Shown here: piece after piece, positions 36,842 through 44,656 of the stretch
Position numbering within the stretch: the stretch's first letter is position 1
How the letters are laid out: each line of letters begins with the position of its first letter
NCBI RefSeq assembly: GCF_023008405.1
Contig: NZ_CP095376.1
Location: forward strand, 5,932,501 to 5,996,500
Length of the DNA: 64,000 bases
From: Amycolatopsis sp. FBCC-B4732
GTDB taxonomy: Bacteria > Actinomycetota > Actinomycetes > Mycobacteriales > Pseudonocardiaceae
Reading direction: 5' to 3'
The notes under the pieces: model-generated
What the model was told of the DNA's origin: nothing
The model's database searches: none
The model's input: only the letters and a program-made list of their open reading frames with translations
Program-made: the position numbers and the translations under genes

Positions 36842-37561
36842 CTAGGGAGTGTGAGGGGCGGAACATCCCACCTCGTGGACGTCCCCGACGCGCAGCGCGC
36901 CGCCGCGGACCACGCGCGCCTGCACGCCGAACGTCACGCCGTTCACCTCGGAGATCGTCTTCAGCAGCCCGGGCGCGGCGGGCAGCCCGCCGGCCGGCAG
37001 CCCGACCATCACGCAGCGGACGGCCTTGCGGAGCACCTCCAGCTCGACCTCGCCGATCCGGAGCCGCTCCCCCACCCAGGCTTCCTCGGGGAGCCCGGGC
37101 GCCGGGCCGGTGTCGAGCAGCAGGTTGGCCCGGAAGCGCCGCTCGTCGAGCGCGACACCCGGCGTGCGCTCGGCCAGCCAGGCCAGCGACGACGTCGTGA
37201 CCAGGTGGACGGCGGCTTCGTCGTGGTGCGGGAGCTCGCCTTCCGCCACCAGCCTGACGCCCGGGAAGTCCAGCGCGGCGGCGAGCTCGGCGTGCACGCC
37301 GCCGTCGTCACCGCGCAGCACGCGCCCGTCCGGGAAGGTCAGCACCGGGACGTCGCCGTCGTAGCGGGCGGCGAACGCGGGCAGCCCCGGCATCCGCCGG
37401 AACCGGGTGGAGTTCTTGCCGCTGCCGAACTTGCCGCCGGGATCGTGGACCGCGTAGAGGCGGTCGCCGTCGAGGCCGCGCTCCCCGACCGCGACCTCGG
37501 TCAGCCGCTCCCCCGCCATCGACTTCACCGGATAGCGCCAGAGCGCCGCGACGACCCCCAT
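36842..37561 (-). CDS. MOSC-domain protein
   Basis: A 239-aa protein with the MOSC N-terminal beta-barrel (LWRYPVKSMAGERL, residues 6-20; GLDGDRLYAVHD) and the MOSC domain (residues 110-230) with RRFRANLLLDT, VGERLRIG and the conserved cysteine in KAVRCVMVGLPAG. MOSC proteins carry sulfur or molybdenum cofactor; this layout resembles the YcbX/mARC group that reduces N-hydroxylated compounds. No partner reductase or molybdopterin gene is adjacent. The stop codon TAG lies inside the element TTCCCTAGGGA. Confidence 0.85.
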   Translation of the reverse strand: MGVVAALWRYPVKSMAGERLTEVAVGERGLDGDRLYAVHDPGGKFGSGKNSTRFRRMPGLPAFAARYDGDVPVLTFPDGRVLRGDDGGVHAELAAALDFPGVRLVAEGELPHHDEAAVHLVTTSSLAWLAERTPGVALDERRFRANLLLDTGPAPGLPEEAWVGERLRIGEVELEVLRKAVRCVMVGLPAGGLPAAPGLLKTISEVNGVTFGVQARVVRGGALRVGDVHEVGCSAPHTP

Positions 37562-37576
37562 CGCCCCAGCGTAACG

Positions 37577-37621
37577 CGGGAACGGGCCCGGCGGCTTCCT
37601 CGTCCGCCGGGCCCGTTCCCG
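37577..37621 (-). terminator. Strong GC hairpin between the MscS-like and MOSC genes
   Basis: An 18-bp perfect stem (37577-37594 with 37604-37621) and 9-nt loop. It lies just past the stop codon of the MscS-like gene (37639). A TTTT run flanks it on the plus-strand side only. Confidence 0.7.
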
Positions 37622-37638
37622 TTTTCACCGCTGCCGGA

Positions 37639-38412
37639 TCAGACCGGCGGACGCGGGGTGCCCGCCGGCGGCGTCGGGGTGTTGTCCGCCCCCACCGGCA
37701 TGCGCGGGCGCGCGGCGGTGCCCATCTCGCCGGTGCGCTGCTGCGGCGTCTCCAGCTGGTGCTCCATGTTCGCCATCCAGCCGCGCCAGCGGTCCTGGGC
37801 CGGCTTGATCAGGCCGCCGCCGAAGCCGACCACGATCACACCGCCGATCGTGGCGAGGACCGCGATCAGGACCGGGCCGGTGATCGCCGTCGCGATGTTC
37901 ACCTGGCCGAGGGCCGCGATGATGCCGAACGCCATGATCAGCCAGTAGGCGCCGATCGAGAGCGGCCGCGCCGCGCCCCGGCCGGACAGCGCCGACGCGA
38001 CGACGTCACGCACGACCTTCGCGATGGCCGCGGCCACCACGACGAGCACGAGCGCGACCACGATCCGCGGCAGGAACGCGATGATGTCGTTGAGCAGCTG
38101 GCTCACCGGGTTCGTCGGCCCGAACACGCCGAACGCCAGCTGCAGCGCGATCAGCAGGACGAAGTAGTAGACCAGTTTCACGAGGATCCCGGCCGCGTCG
38201 ATCTTCTGGCTGCCGACGCTGCCGGAAAGCCCGGTCTTCTCGACGAGTTTCCCGAACCCGACCTTTCCGAGGACGAGCCCCAGCGCTTTCGAGATCGCCT
38301 TCGCGATCAGCCAGCCGATCAGCAGGATGATCAAGAATCCCACGAGTTTCGGGACGAACGTGGCCACCAGGTTCCACGCCTGCCCGAGCCCGTCCTTCAG
38401 TTGCTGGCCCAT
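37639..38412 (-). CDS. MscS-like/TM-helix-repeat membrane protein
   Basis: A 257-aa protein with five hydrophobic segments: about residues 13-42 (VGFLIILLIGWLIAKAISKA), 80-97, 113-140, 152-168 and 175-198. It has the conserved TM-helix repeats seen next to MscS channels (two copies of the G-W-x-I-A-K / RIVVALVLVVVAAAIAKVV type), but lacks the soluble beta domain of MscS itself. The C-terminal tail is Pro-rich and soluble. Role in osmotic or membrane-tension response is inferred. ATG 38412 follows GGGAGT. Confidence 0.78.
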   Translation of the reverse strand: MGQQLKDGLGQAWNLVATFVPKLVGFLIILLIGWLIAKAISKALGLVLGKVGFGKLVEKTGLSGSVGSQKIDAAGILVKLVYYFVLLIALQLAFGVFGPTNPVSQLLNDIIAFLPRIVVALVLVVVAAAIAKVVRDVVASALSGRGAARPLSIGAYWLIMAFGIIAALGQVNIATAITGPVLIAVLATIGGVIVVGFGGGLIKPAQDRWRGWMANMEHQLETPQQRTGEMGTAARPRMPVGADNTPTPPAGTPRPPV

Positions 38413-38761
38413 ATGACTCCCTCCACGGGTTTTGCGCCCGAATCTCCACCCGCAGATTCGGGGTGGTGCCGCTGTGTTGCACCGGATCGTTGATCAGGTA
38501 CCCAGCGACGGCAACTCGTGCGCCCCACGATCGAGTGAGACGACTGGCGCGGAAAGATCACCGGTGGCCATACTGGTTCTACCGGTGGGGACCGGGGAGA
38601 CGAGGCCGTCCGGCGCAGCGTAAACCGCGAGCGCCGGGCGGCCTCGAGCATTTACCGGGCACCGTCGAGCATCGTGAAGAGGCTCGAGCGTCCGGAAGGC
38701 AAAAGTGTTCCGGCCCCCGGACGCCGAAGCGTCCGAGGGCCGGATGAACAATCGGCGAACC
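38413..38761. other. Spacer with small inverted repeats and a terminator
   Basis: About 350 bases without a credible gene. It holds an inverted repeat CGAATCT-N8-AGATTCG (38439-38460) close to the MscS-like start, ACCGGT-containing repeats near 38555-38595, and, at 38710-38743, a CCGGCCC..../....GGGCCGG hairpin (14 of 15 pairs, CGAA loop) that would terminate the ABC-transporter operon. Confidence 0.55.
38710..38743 (-). terminator. Terminator hairpin of the ABC-transporter operon
   Basis: The arms 38710-38724 and 38729-38743 pair at 14 of 15 positions around a CGAA tetraloop, 19 nt beyond the permease stop (38762) in the direction of its transcription. Confidence 0.65.
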
Positions 38762-39982
38762 TCAGGCGGCGCGCAGGGCGTCGCGCAGTTTCACCTTCGC
38801 GCCGCTGCGCATGACCGCGTTCCGGTAGATCCGCGCGGCGAGCCAGATCAACCCCGGGATCATCAGCACCACGAGCCCCACCGACAACACGGCTTCCCAG
38901 ACCGGGACCCCGCCCATCGCCAGCCGCATCGGCATCAGCGTCGGGGCGAACACCGGAATCACGGAAAGCACCTCGACGAACGTGTTCCCCGGGTCCGACG
39001 GCAGCACGGAAATGCCGACGACGTACCCGGCGATGACGAACATCAACGCGGGCATCGTCGCGCCGCCGACGTCTTCCTGGCGCGAAACCAGCGCGCCCAG
39101 CGCGGCGAACACGATCGAGTACATGAAGAACCCGAGCAGGTACCACACGATCAGCCAGACGACCGTGCCGACGGCGGCCGAAACGGAAATGGTGAGCACG
39201 CCGGACGCCAATCCGGCGATCACCCCGCCGGCCCCGATCACCAGCATCTGGATCAGCCCGACCACGCCGATGCCGAGCACCTTCCCGGCCATCAGCTGCC
39301 ACGGCTTGATCGTCGACAGCAGCAGTTCCACGACCCGCGACGTCTTTTCCTCGACCACGCCCTGCGCCACGCTCTGGCCGTTGATCATCAGCGAGAGATA
39401 GATCAGGATGCCCGCGGCGATGCCGAGCACCAGCTGCTGGCCGTTGTAGTCGTACGGCTGCTCCAGCGGTGGGTCCTCGATGAACTTCGCCGAGGCGATC
39501 GCCGCCTCGAACTGCGCGGGGTTCCCGCCCAGCGCGGTGATCTGCTGGTCGAGCGCGACCTGCCGGGACAGCAGCTGCAGGACGTTCGCGAGCTTGCCGT
39601 CGAGGTCCTTCTTCACCTGGACGTGCACGGTCTTGCCGTCGCCGGTGAGCAGCGCGTCGATCGAGCCGTCGGCCAGCTTGGCTCGCCCGGCGGCCTCGTC
39701 GGCGACCTGGGTGACGTCGATCTTCTCGTCGACGGCCTGGCCACCGGCCTTCAGCGACGCCGAGAGCGGCGCGGTCGCCGGGGTGTAGCCGACGGTCGAG
39801 TCGGCGCTGCCGCCGCCCGAGATCAGCTTGATCAGCACGATGCCGACCACGATCAGCAGCAGCATGACCACGGTGGTGACGCGGTAGGCCTTCGACTTGA
39901 CGCGGGTGCCGATCTCGCGCGAGGCGACGAGGCCGACCGCGCTCATCGGGCTCATCCGCACGTCCGGGAGCGGCGTGCTCAT
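38762..39982 (-). CDS. ABC-2 transporter permease (NatB-like)
   Basis: A 406-aa membrane protein. One N-terminal helix (TVVMLLLIVVGIVLIKLI, about residues 36-54), a large extracytoplasmic domain (55-185), then five to six helices, with VVEEKTSRVVELLLSTIKPW, the coupling signature of ABC-2 exporters of the NatB/YhaP kind, at about residue 212. Together with the overlapping ATPase it would form an exporter; in Bacillus NatAB extrudes sodium. Stop of the ATPase gene and ATG 39982 overlap by 4 nt. The substrate is unknown. Confidence 0.9.
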   Translation of the reverse strand: MSTPLPDVRMSPMSAVGLVASREIGTRVKSKAYRVTTVVMLLLIVVGIVLIKLISGGGSADSTVGYTPATAPLSASLKAGGQAVDEKIDVTQVADEAAGRAKLADGSIDALLTGDGKTVHVQVKKDLDGKLANVLQLLSRQVALDQQITALGGNPAQFEAAIASAKFIEDPPLEQPYDYNGQQLVLGIAAGILIYLSLMINGQSVAQGVVEEKTSRVVELLLSTIKPWQLMAGKVLGIGVVGLIQMLVIGAGGVIAGLASGVLTISVSAAVGTVVWLIVWYLLGFFMYSIVFAALGALVSRQEDVGGATMPALMFVIAGYVVGISVLPSDPGNTFVEVLSVIPVFAPTLMPMRLAMGGVPVWEAVLSVGLVVLMIPGLIWLAARIYRNAVMRSGAKVKLRDALRAA

Positions 39983-40887
39983 GCGGGAACCTCCTCGGTC
40001 GTCACGACGGAACGGAACAGGTCGGCCAGCGAAGGCTGTTCGCGCGCGAACTCGCGCACCGGCCCGGAGGCCAGCGCCGCCTTGAGGACGTCCTGGTCGT
40101 CGGCGTCCTCCCCCAGCTCCAGCTCGGTGACCGTGCCCTTGCGGCCGAGCACCCGCACGCCCGGGACGCCGTCGGCCCAGCCGTCACCGGCTTCGGGGAC
40201 GTCGACGCGCAGCCGCACGGCGCCGCCGGAGCGCAGCTCGCCGACCGTGCCGACCTCGACCATCTGTCCACTCCGGACGATCCCGACGCGGTCGCACAGC
40301 CGCTCGACGAGGTCGAGCTGGTGGCTGGAGAACACGACCGGGACGCCCTCGGCGGCCTTTTCCTTGAGCACCGCGCTCATCACGTCGACCGCGACCGGGT
40401 CGAGGCCGGAGAACGGCTCGTCGAGCACCAGGATCCGCGGCTCGTGCACCAGCGCCGCGGCCAGCTGGACGCGCTGCTGGTTGCCGAGGCTGAGCTTCTG
40501 CACCTCGTCTTCGCGGCGGGCGGCGACGCCCAGCCGTTCGGTCCACTTCTCCGTCGACGTCCGCGCCTCGGCCGCGGACATGCCGTGCAGCCGCGCGAGG
40601 TAGGTCAGCTGCTCGGCGACCTTCATCTTCGGGTAGAGCCCGCGTTCTTCGGGCATGTACCCGATGTGGCGCCGCGTTTCGTGCGTCACCGGCCGCCCGT
40701 CGTAGCGGACTTCGCCGGCGTCGGCCGACAGCACGCCGAGCGCGATGCGCATCGTCGTGGTCTTCCCCGCCCCGTTGCTGCCGACGAACCCGAACAATTC
40801 GCCCGGCCGGACGTCGAAGGTCATTTCCCGCAAAGCGACCACGTCGCCGTAGCGTTTGGAGATCGCGTCGATCTCTAAACCGGTCAT
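39979..40887 (-). CDS. ABC transporter ATP-binding protein (NatA-like)
   Basis: A 302-aa ATPase. Walker A GSNGAGKTTT (about residues 40-49), a Q-loop region at YMPEERGLYP, signature LSLGNQQRVQLAAAL, Walker B ILVLDEPFSGLD and the H-loop in VVFSSHQLDLVE. The signature reads LSLGN where most have LSGGQ, typical of the NatA/DUF4162 branch, which also has the extra C-terminal domain seen here (residues 215-300). ATG 40887 (MTGLEIDAISKRYG). Translationally coupled to the permease. Divergent from fasR. Confidence 0.92.
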   Translation of the reverse strand: MTGLEIDAISKRYGDVVALREMTFDVRPGELFGFVGSNGAGKTTTMRIALGVLSADAGEVRYDGRPVTHETRRHIGYMPEERGLYPKMKVAEQLTYLARLHGMSAAEARTSTEKWTERLGVAARREDEVQKLSLGNQQRVQLAAALVHEPRILVLDEPFSGLDPVAVDVMSAVLKEKAAEGVPVVFSSHQLDLVERLCDRVGIVRSGQMVEVGTVGELRSGGAVRLRVDVPEAGDGWADGVPGVRVLGRKGTVTELELGEDADDQDVLKAALASGPVREFAREQPSLADLFRSVVTTEEVPA

Positions 40888-40922
40888 CCCGGTCCCCCAT
40901 TCTCTTGTGTTCCCCGGTGCCC

Positions 40923-41008
40923 GCGATCCTAGGCAGTACGTGCACGCACCGCATAGCGTCCGGCGTTGCCACCGGGGGCTACGAAAGTTGCGGAGCACGT
41001 AGGATCGC
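40923..41008. promoter_or_regulatory. Long-range inverted repeat between the ABC operon and fasR
   Basis: GCGATCCTA (40923-40931) is the exact reverse complement of TAGGATCGC (41000-41008), and CGTGC (40939-40943) of GCACG (40995-40999). The half-sites sit near the two divergent promoters; the right arm contains TAGGAT, a possible -10 for fasR 10 nt before its ATG. Autoregulation by FasR through a loop is one possible reading. Confidence 0.5.
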
Positions 41009-41015
41009 GTCCGCC

Positions 41016-42230
41016 ATGGATGGAACCACCACGCCGCGCCGGGTGCCGAAGCACCACGGACTGTCCGCGAAGACGCTCCGGCGGCTCGAGCACGCGTCCG
41101 GCAGCCTGGCCAGCGCCAGCATCGCGGTGATGGAGCAGCGGCTGACCTGGTTCGCCCGGCTGCCCGCCGACCAGCGCGCGAGCGTGCTGCTGATCACCCA
41201 GGCCGGCGCCGCGGGGTTCGTCAGCTGGCTGCGGGACTCGGAGGAAGCGCTGAAGCTGACGACCGAGGCGTTCCGCGACGCGCCGGCCGAGCTCTCCCGG
41301 TGGATCAGCCTGCGCCAGGCCGTCGGCATGGTGCGGCTGGCGATCGAGGTTTTCGAAGAGCAGCTGCCCGATTTCGCCGCGAGCGAAGGGGAACGCGCGG
41401 CGCTGATCGAAGGAATCCTGCGGTACGGCCGGGAAATCGCGTTCGCGGCGGCCAATTCCTACGCCGCCGCCGCGGAAGCGCGCGGCGCGTGGGACGCCCG
41501 GCTGGAGGCGCTGGTCGTCGACGGCATCGTCCGCGGCGACGCCGAGGAGTCGGTGCTCTCCCGCGCCACGGCGCTGGGCTGGGACCCGACCGCGGCGGCG
41601 ACCGTCCTGGTCGGCAACCCGCCGTCGGACGACCCGCCCGCCGTGGTGTTCGAGGTCCGCAGCCGCGCCGCCCGCGTCGGCCGCCCGGTGCTGCTCTCGG
41701 TCCAGGGCTCGCGGCTGGTCGTCGTGGTCGGCGGGCCGACCGACGGCGGGGTCAAGGAGCGGGAAATCCTGGCGCGCATGTCGGTCGCGTTCGCCGAGGG
41801 CCCGGTGGTGGCCGGCCCGACGGTCCCGTCGCTGGCCGAAGCCCACCACAGCGCCACGGAGGCGCTCTCCGGGCTGCGCGCGGTGGTCGGCTGGCCGAAC
41901 GCGCCCCGGCCGGTCCGGTCGGAAGACCTGCTGCCCGAGCGCGCGCTGTCCGGGGACGCCGAGGCCGAGCGCCTGCTGGTGGACTCGATCGCGCGCCCGC
42001 TGGAGGAAGCGGGCCCGACGCTGCAGCGCACGGTGGAGGCGTACCTGGAGAGCGGCGGCGTGCTCGAGACGTGCGCGAAGACGCTGTTCGTGCACCCGAA
42101 CACCGTCCGGTACCGGTTGCGGAAGGCGGCGGAGCTGACCGGCTGCCAGCCGACCGACCCGCGGGACGCGCTGGTGCTGCGGATCGCGTTGACGGTGGGC
42201 AGGCTGGCCCGCGCACGCGGCCTCTGGTGA
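41016..42230 (+). CDS. fasR: PucR/CdaR-type regulator of fatty-acid synthesis
   Basis: A 404-aa regulator. The N-terminal two thirds are helical plus a GGDEF-like degenerate domain (VFEVRSRAARVGRPVLLSV...VVVVGG), and the C-terminal HTH is of the PucR type (VLETCAKTLFVHPNTVRYRL, near residue 350). It stands directly upstream of fabD-fabH-acpP-fabF, as FasR does in Streptomyces coelicolor, where it activates this operon, and as Rv2242 does in M. tuberculosis (both from memory). It is therefore the probable activator of FAS-II. ATG 41016; a nearby AGGA is weakly placed. Confidence 0.88.
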   Translation: MDGTTTPRRVPKHHGLSAKTLRRLEHASGSLASASIAVMEQRLTWFARLPADQRASVLLITQAGAAGFVSWLRDSEEALKLTTEAFRDAPAELSRWISLRQAVGMVRLAIEVFEEQLPDFAASEGERAALIEGILRYGREIAFAAANSYAAAAEARGAWDARLEALVVDGIVRGDAEESVLSRATALGWDPTAAATVLVGNPPSDDPPAVVFEVRSRAARVGRPVLLSVQGSRLVVVVGGPTDGGVKEREILARMSVAFAEGPVVAGPTVPSLAEAHHSATEALSGLRAVVGWPNAPRPVRSEDLLPERALSGDAEAERLLVDSIARPLEEAGPTLQRTVEAYLESGGVLETCAKTLFVHPNTVRYRLRKAAELTGCQPTDPRDALVLRIALTVGRLARARGLW

Positions 42231-42312
42231 GGGCCGCGTCACGTGATGGACTTAACAGCGAAAGGTGATTGAACCCGACAAGGCATCCGGGTTACGCGCG
42301 AGCTTCTCCGGC

Positions 42313-42341
42313 GCGTCTTTGGAGGGTTCCGACAAAGACGC
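42313..42341. promoter_or_regulatory. Inverted repeat in the fabD promoter region
   Basis: GCGTCTTT (42313-42320) and AAAGACGC (42334-42341), perfect 8-bp arms with 13 nt between, 62 bp upstream of the fabD start. This is the only strong dyad in the fasR-fabD gap, so it is a good candidate for the FasR site. Confidence 0.55.
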
Positions 42342-42402
42342 CGCGTAGACACTGTGAGCGTCGGCATCCCGGGAGAGCACCCTCGCCGTGTTGTCTTAGA
42401 GG

Positions 42403-43326
42403 GTGACAGCAGCAGTCCTCGCTCCCGGTCAGGGGTCCCAGGCCCCCGGCATGTTCACGCCCTGGCTCGACCTCGACGGCGCGCGCGAGCGCGTCGCCCA
42501 GTGGTCCGACCGCGCCGGGCTCGACCTGCTCCACCTCGGCACCGAGGCGGACGCGGACGAGATCCAGGACACCGCGGTCGCGCAGCCGCTGATCGTCGCC
42601 CTCTCGCTGCTCACCTTCGAGCACCTGCAGGCCACCGCCCCGGTCGCCGCGGACGCGCCGGTCGCCGGCCACTCCGTCGGCGAACTCGCCGCGGCCGCGA
42701 TCGCCGGCGTGCTGAAGCCTGAGGACGCCGTCGCGCTCGCCGCCGTCCGCGGCGCCGAGATGGCGAAGGCCTGCGCGCTCGAACCGACGTCGATGGCCGC
42801 GGTCATGCTCGGGGACCCCGAGCAGGTCGTCGCCTGGCTGGAAGAACGCGGCCTGACCGCCGCGAACCGCAACGGAGCCGGGCAGATCGTCGCCTCCGGC
42901 GCCGCCGACGCCGTCGCGAAGATCGTCGCCGAGCCCCTGGAAGGCACGAAGATCCGCGCCCTCAAGGTCGCCGGCGCGTTCCACACGCAGTACATGGCGC
43001 CCGCCGAAGAGGCGTTGCGCGCCCACGCCGCCGAGCTCACCCCGGCCGACCCCACCCGGCCGCTGCTGTCCAACGCGGACGGCACCGTCGTCACCAGCGG
43101 GGCCGAGTACCTGGAGCGCCTGGTCGCCCAGGTCACCCGGTCGGTCCGCTGGGACCTGACGATGGACGGCCTGGTCTCGCTCGGCGTCACCCGCACCGTC
43201 GAACTCGCGCCCGCAGGCACGCTGACCGGCCTGGTCAAGCGGCAGCTCAAGGGCGTCGTCACCACTACCACCGCGCTGAAGACGCCGGCCGAACTGGCCG
43301 CGCTGCGCCAGGAGGACGCCTCGTGA
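42403..43326 (+). CDS. fabD: Malonyl-CoA:ACP transacylase
   Basis: A 307-aa enzyme moving malonyl from CoA to AcpP, the entry to fatty-acid elongation. APGQGSQAPGM at the N-terminus, the nucleophile Ser91 in AGHSVGELAA, and catalytic His194 in GAFHTQYM. GTG 42403 has no Shine-Dalgarno site. Its stop overlaps the fabH start (GTGA 43323-43326), so translation is coupled. Four-gene FAS-II operon fabD-fabH-acpP-fabF, preceded by fasR and closed by a strong terminator. Confidence 0.96.
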   Translation: MTAAVLAPGQGSQAPGMFTPWLDLDGARERVAQWSDRAGLDLLHLGTEADADEIQDTAVAQPLIVALSLLTFEHLQATAPVAADAPVAGHSVGELAAAAIAGVLKPEDAVALAAVRGAEMAKACALEPTSMAAVMLGDPEQVVAWLEERGLTAANRNGAGQIVASGAADAVAKIVAEPLEGTKIRALKVAGAFHTQYMAPAEEALRAHAAELTPADPTRPLLSNADGTVVTSGAEYLERLVAQVTRSVRWDLTMDGLVSLGVTRTVELAPAGTLTGLVKRQLKGVVTTTTALKTPAELAALRQEDAS

Positions 43327-44306
43327 CCGACCGACCGGCCCTGAGCCTCAACCCGGGCTCCCGCGGCAGCCGCGTGCTGGGCGTCGGCAGCTACCAGCCC
43401 GAGAAGGTCGTCACCAACGACGACCTCTCGAAGATCATGGACACCAACGACGAGTGGATCCGGACGCGCGTCGGCATCATCGAGCGCCGCTTCGCCGACA
43501 AGGGCGAGCTGCTCACCGACATGGCGGTCGCCGCCGGCACCGCCGCGCTGGCCGACGCCGGGGTCGATCCGTCCGAAGTGGACACCGTCATCCTGCCGAA
43601 CTGCACGATGCCGACGCCGATCCCGAACGCGGCCGCGCAGGTCGCCGCGCGGATCGGCATCCCGAGCCCGGGCGCGTTCGACCTCAACGCCGCGTGCGCC
43701 GGGTTCTGCTACGGCCTGGGCGTCGCCTCCGACCTGATCCGCGGCGGCTCCGCCAAGAAGGTGCTCGTGATCGGCGCCGAGAAACTCACCGACTCGATCG
43801 ACCCGACCGACCGCGCGAACGCGATCATCTTCGCCGACGGCGCCGGTGCCGCGGTCGTCGGCGCGTCCGACGAGCCGATGATCGGCCCGGTTTCCTGGGG
43901 CAGCGCGGGCGACCTGGTCGACCTGATCGGGATGACCGAAGAGAAGTTCATCTACCAGGAGGGCCAGTCGGTCTTCCGGTGGGCGACCACCCAGATCGCG
44001 CCGATCGCCCTGCGCGCGCTGGAGGTCGCCGGGCTGAAGCCGTCCGATGTGGACGTGCTGATCCCGCACCAGGCGAACCTGCGCATCGTCGAGGCGATCG
44101 CGAAGAAGCTGCGGGCGCAAGGCGCCCGTGAGGACATGGTCGTCGCGGACGACATCAAGTACTCCGGCAACACCTCGTCGGCGTCCATCCCCCTCGCGCT
44201 GGACCACATGCGCAAGGCCGGGACGGCGAAGTCCGGCGACGTGGTGCTGGCGGTCGGGTTCGGCGCGGGCTTGTCCTACGCCGGGCAGGCGTTCGTCTGC
44301 CCCTGA
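43323..44306 (+). CDS. fabH: Beta-ketoacyl-ACP synthase III
   Basis: A 327-aa condensing enzyme that starts chain synthesis by joining an acyl-CoA primer to malonyl-ACP. The Cys-His-Asn triad is visible: Cys125 in NAACAGFCYG, His249 in PHQANLRI, Asn283 in SGNTSSASIP. In Streptomyces-type organisms FabH takes branched primers and so sets the branched-chain profile of the lipids. M. tuberculosis lacks fabH at this locus (it is elsewhere), so this order is the Streptomyces-like version. GTG start overlaps fabD. Confidence 0.96.
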   Translation: MTDRPALSLNPGSRGSRVLGVGSYQPEKVVTNDDLSKIMDTNDEWIRTRVGIIERRFADKGELLTDMAVAAGTAALADAGVDPSEVDTVILPNCTMPTPIPNAAAQVAARIGIPSPGAFDLNAACAGFCYGLGVASDLIRGGSAKKVLVIGAEKLTDSIDPTDRANAIIFADGAGAAVVGASDEPMIGPVSWGSAGDLVDLIGMTEEKFIYQEGQSVFRWATTQIAPIALRALEVAGLKPSDVDVLIPHQANLRIVEAIAKKLRAQGAREDMVVADDIKYSGNTSSASIPLALDHMRKAGTAKSGDVVLAVGFGAGLSYAGQAFVCP

Positions 44307-44381
44307 CCACCGTTACGCTCCCCGCGGGCAATTTCGCCCGCGGACCAGAGACCCCAGAAACACCGAGAAGGGAACTACCCC

Positions 44382-44627
44382 ATGGCTGACAACGCTGAGA
44401 TCCTCGCCGGCCTCGCCGAGATCGTCGAAGAGGTGGCCGGTGTGGCTCAGGACGACGTCACCGCCGAGAAGTCGTTCGTGGACGACCTGGACATCGACTC
44501 GCTGTCGATGGTCGAGATCGCCGTGCAGGCCGAGGACAAGTTCGGCGTCAAGATCCCGGACGACGAGCTCGCCAACCTCAAGACCGTGGGCGACGCCGTG
44601 AACTACGTTTCGGCCAACTCCAAGTAA
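44382..44627 (+). CDS. acpP: Acyl carrier protein
   Basis: An 81-aa acidic ACP. The phosphopantetheine serine is Ser40 in DLDIDSLSMVEIA. It lacks the long C-terminal extension of mycobacterial AcpM (about 115 aa) and so resembles a standard bacterial AcpP. GAAGGGA precedes ATG 44382. Carries the growing chain for FabD, FabH and FabF. Confidence 0.97.
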   Translation: MADNAEILAGLAEIVEEVAGVAQDDVTAEKSFVDDLDIDSLSMVEIAVQAEDKFGVKIPDDELANLKTVGDAVNYVSANSK

Positions 44628-44656
44628 GTCCTCTTCCCCTCCTTGAGGAGACTCCC

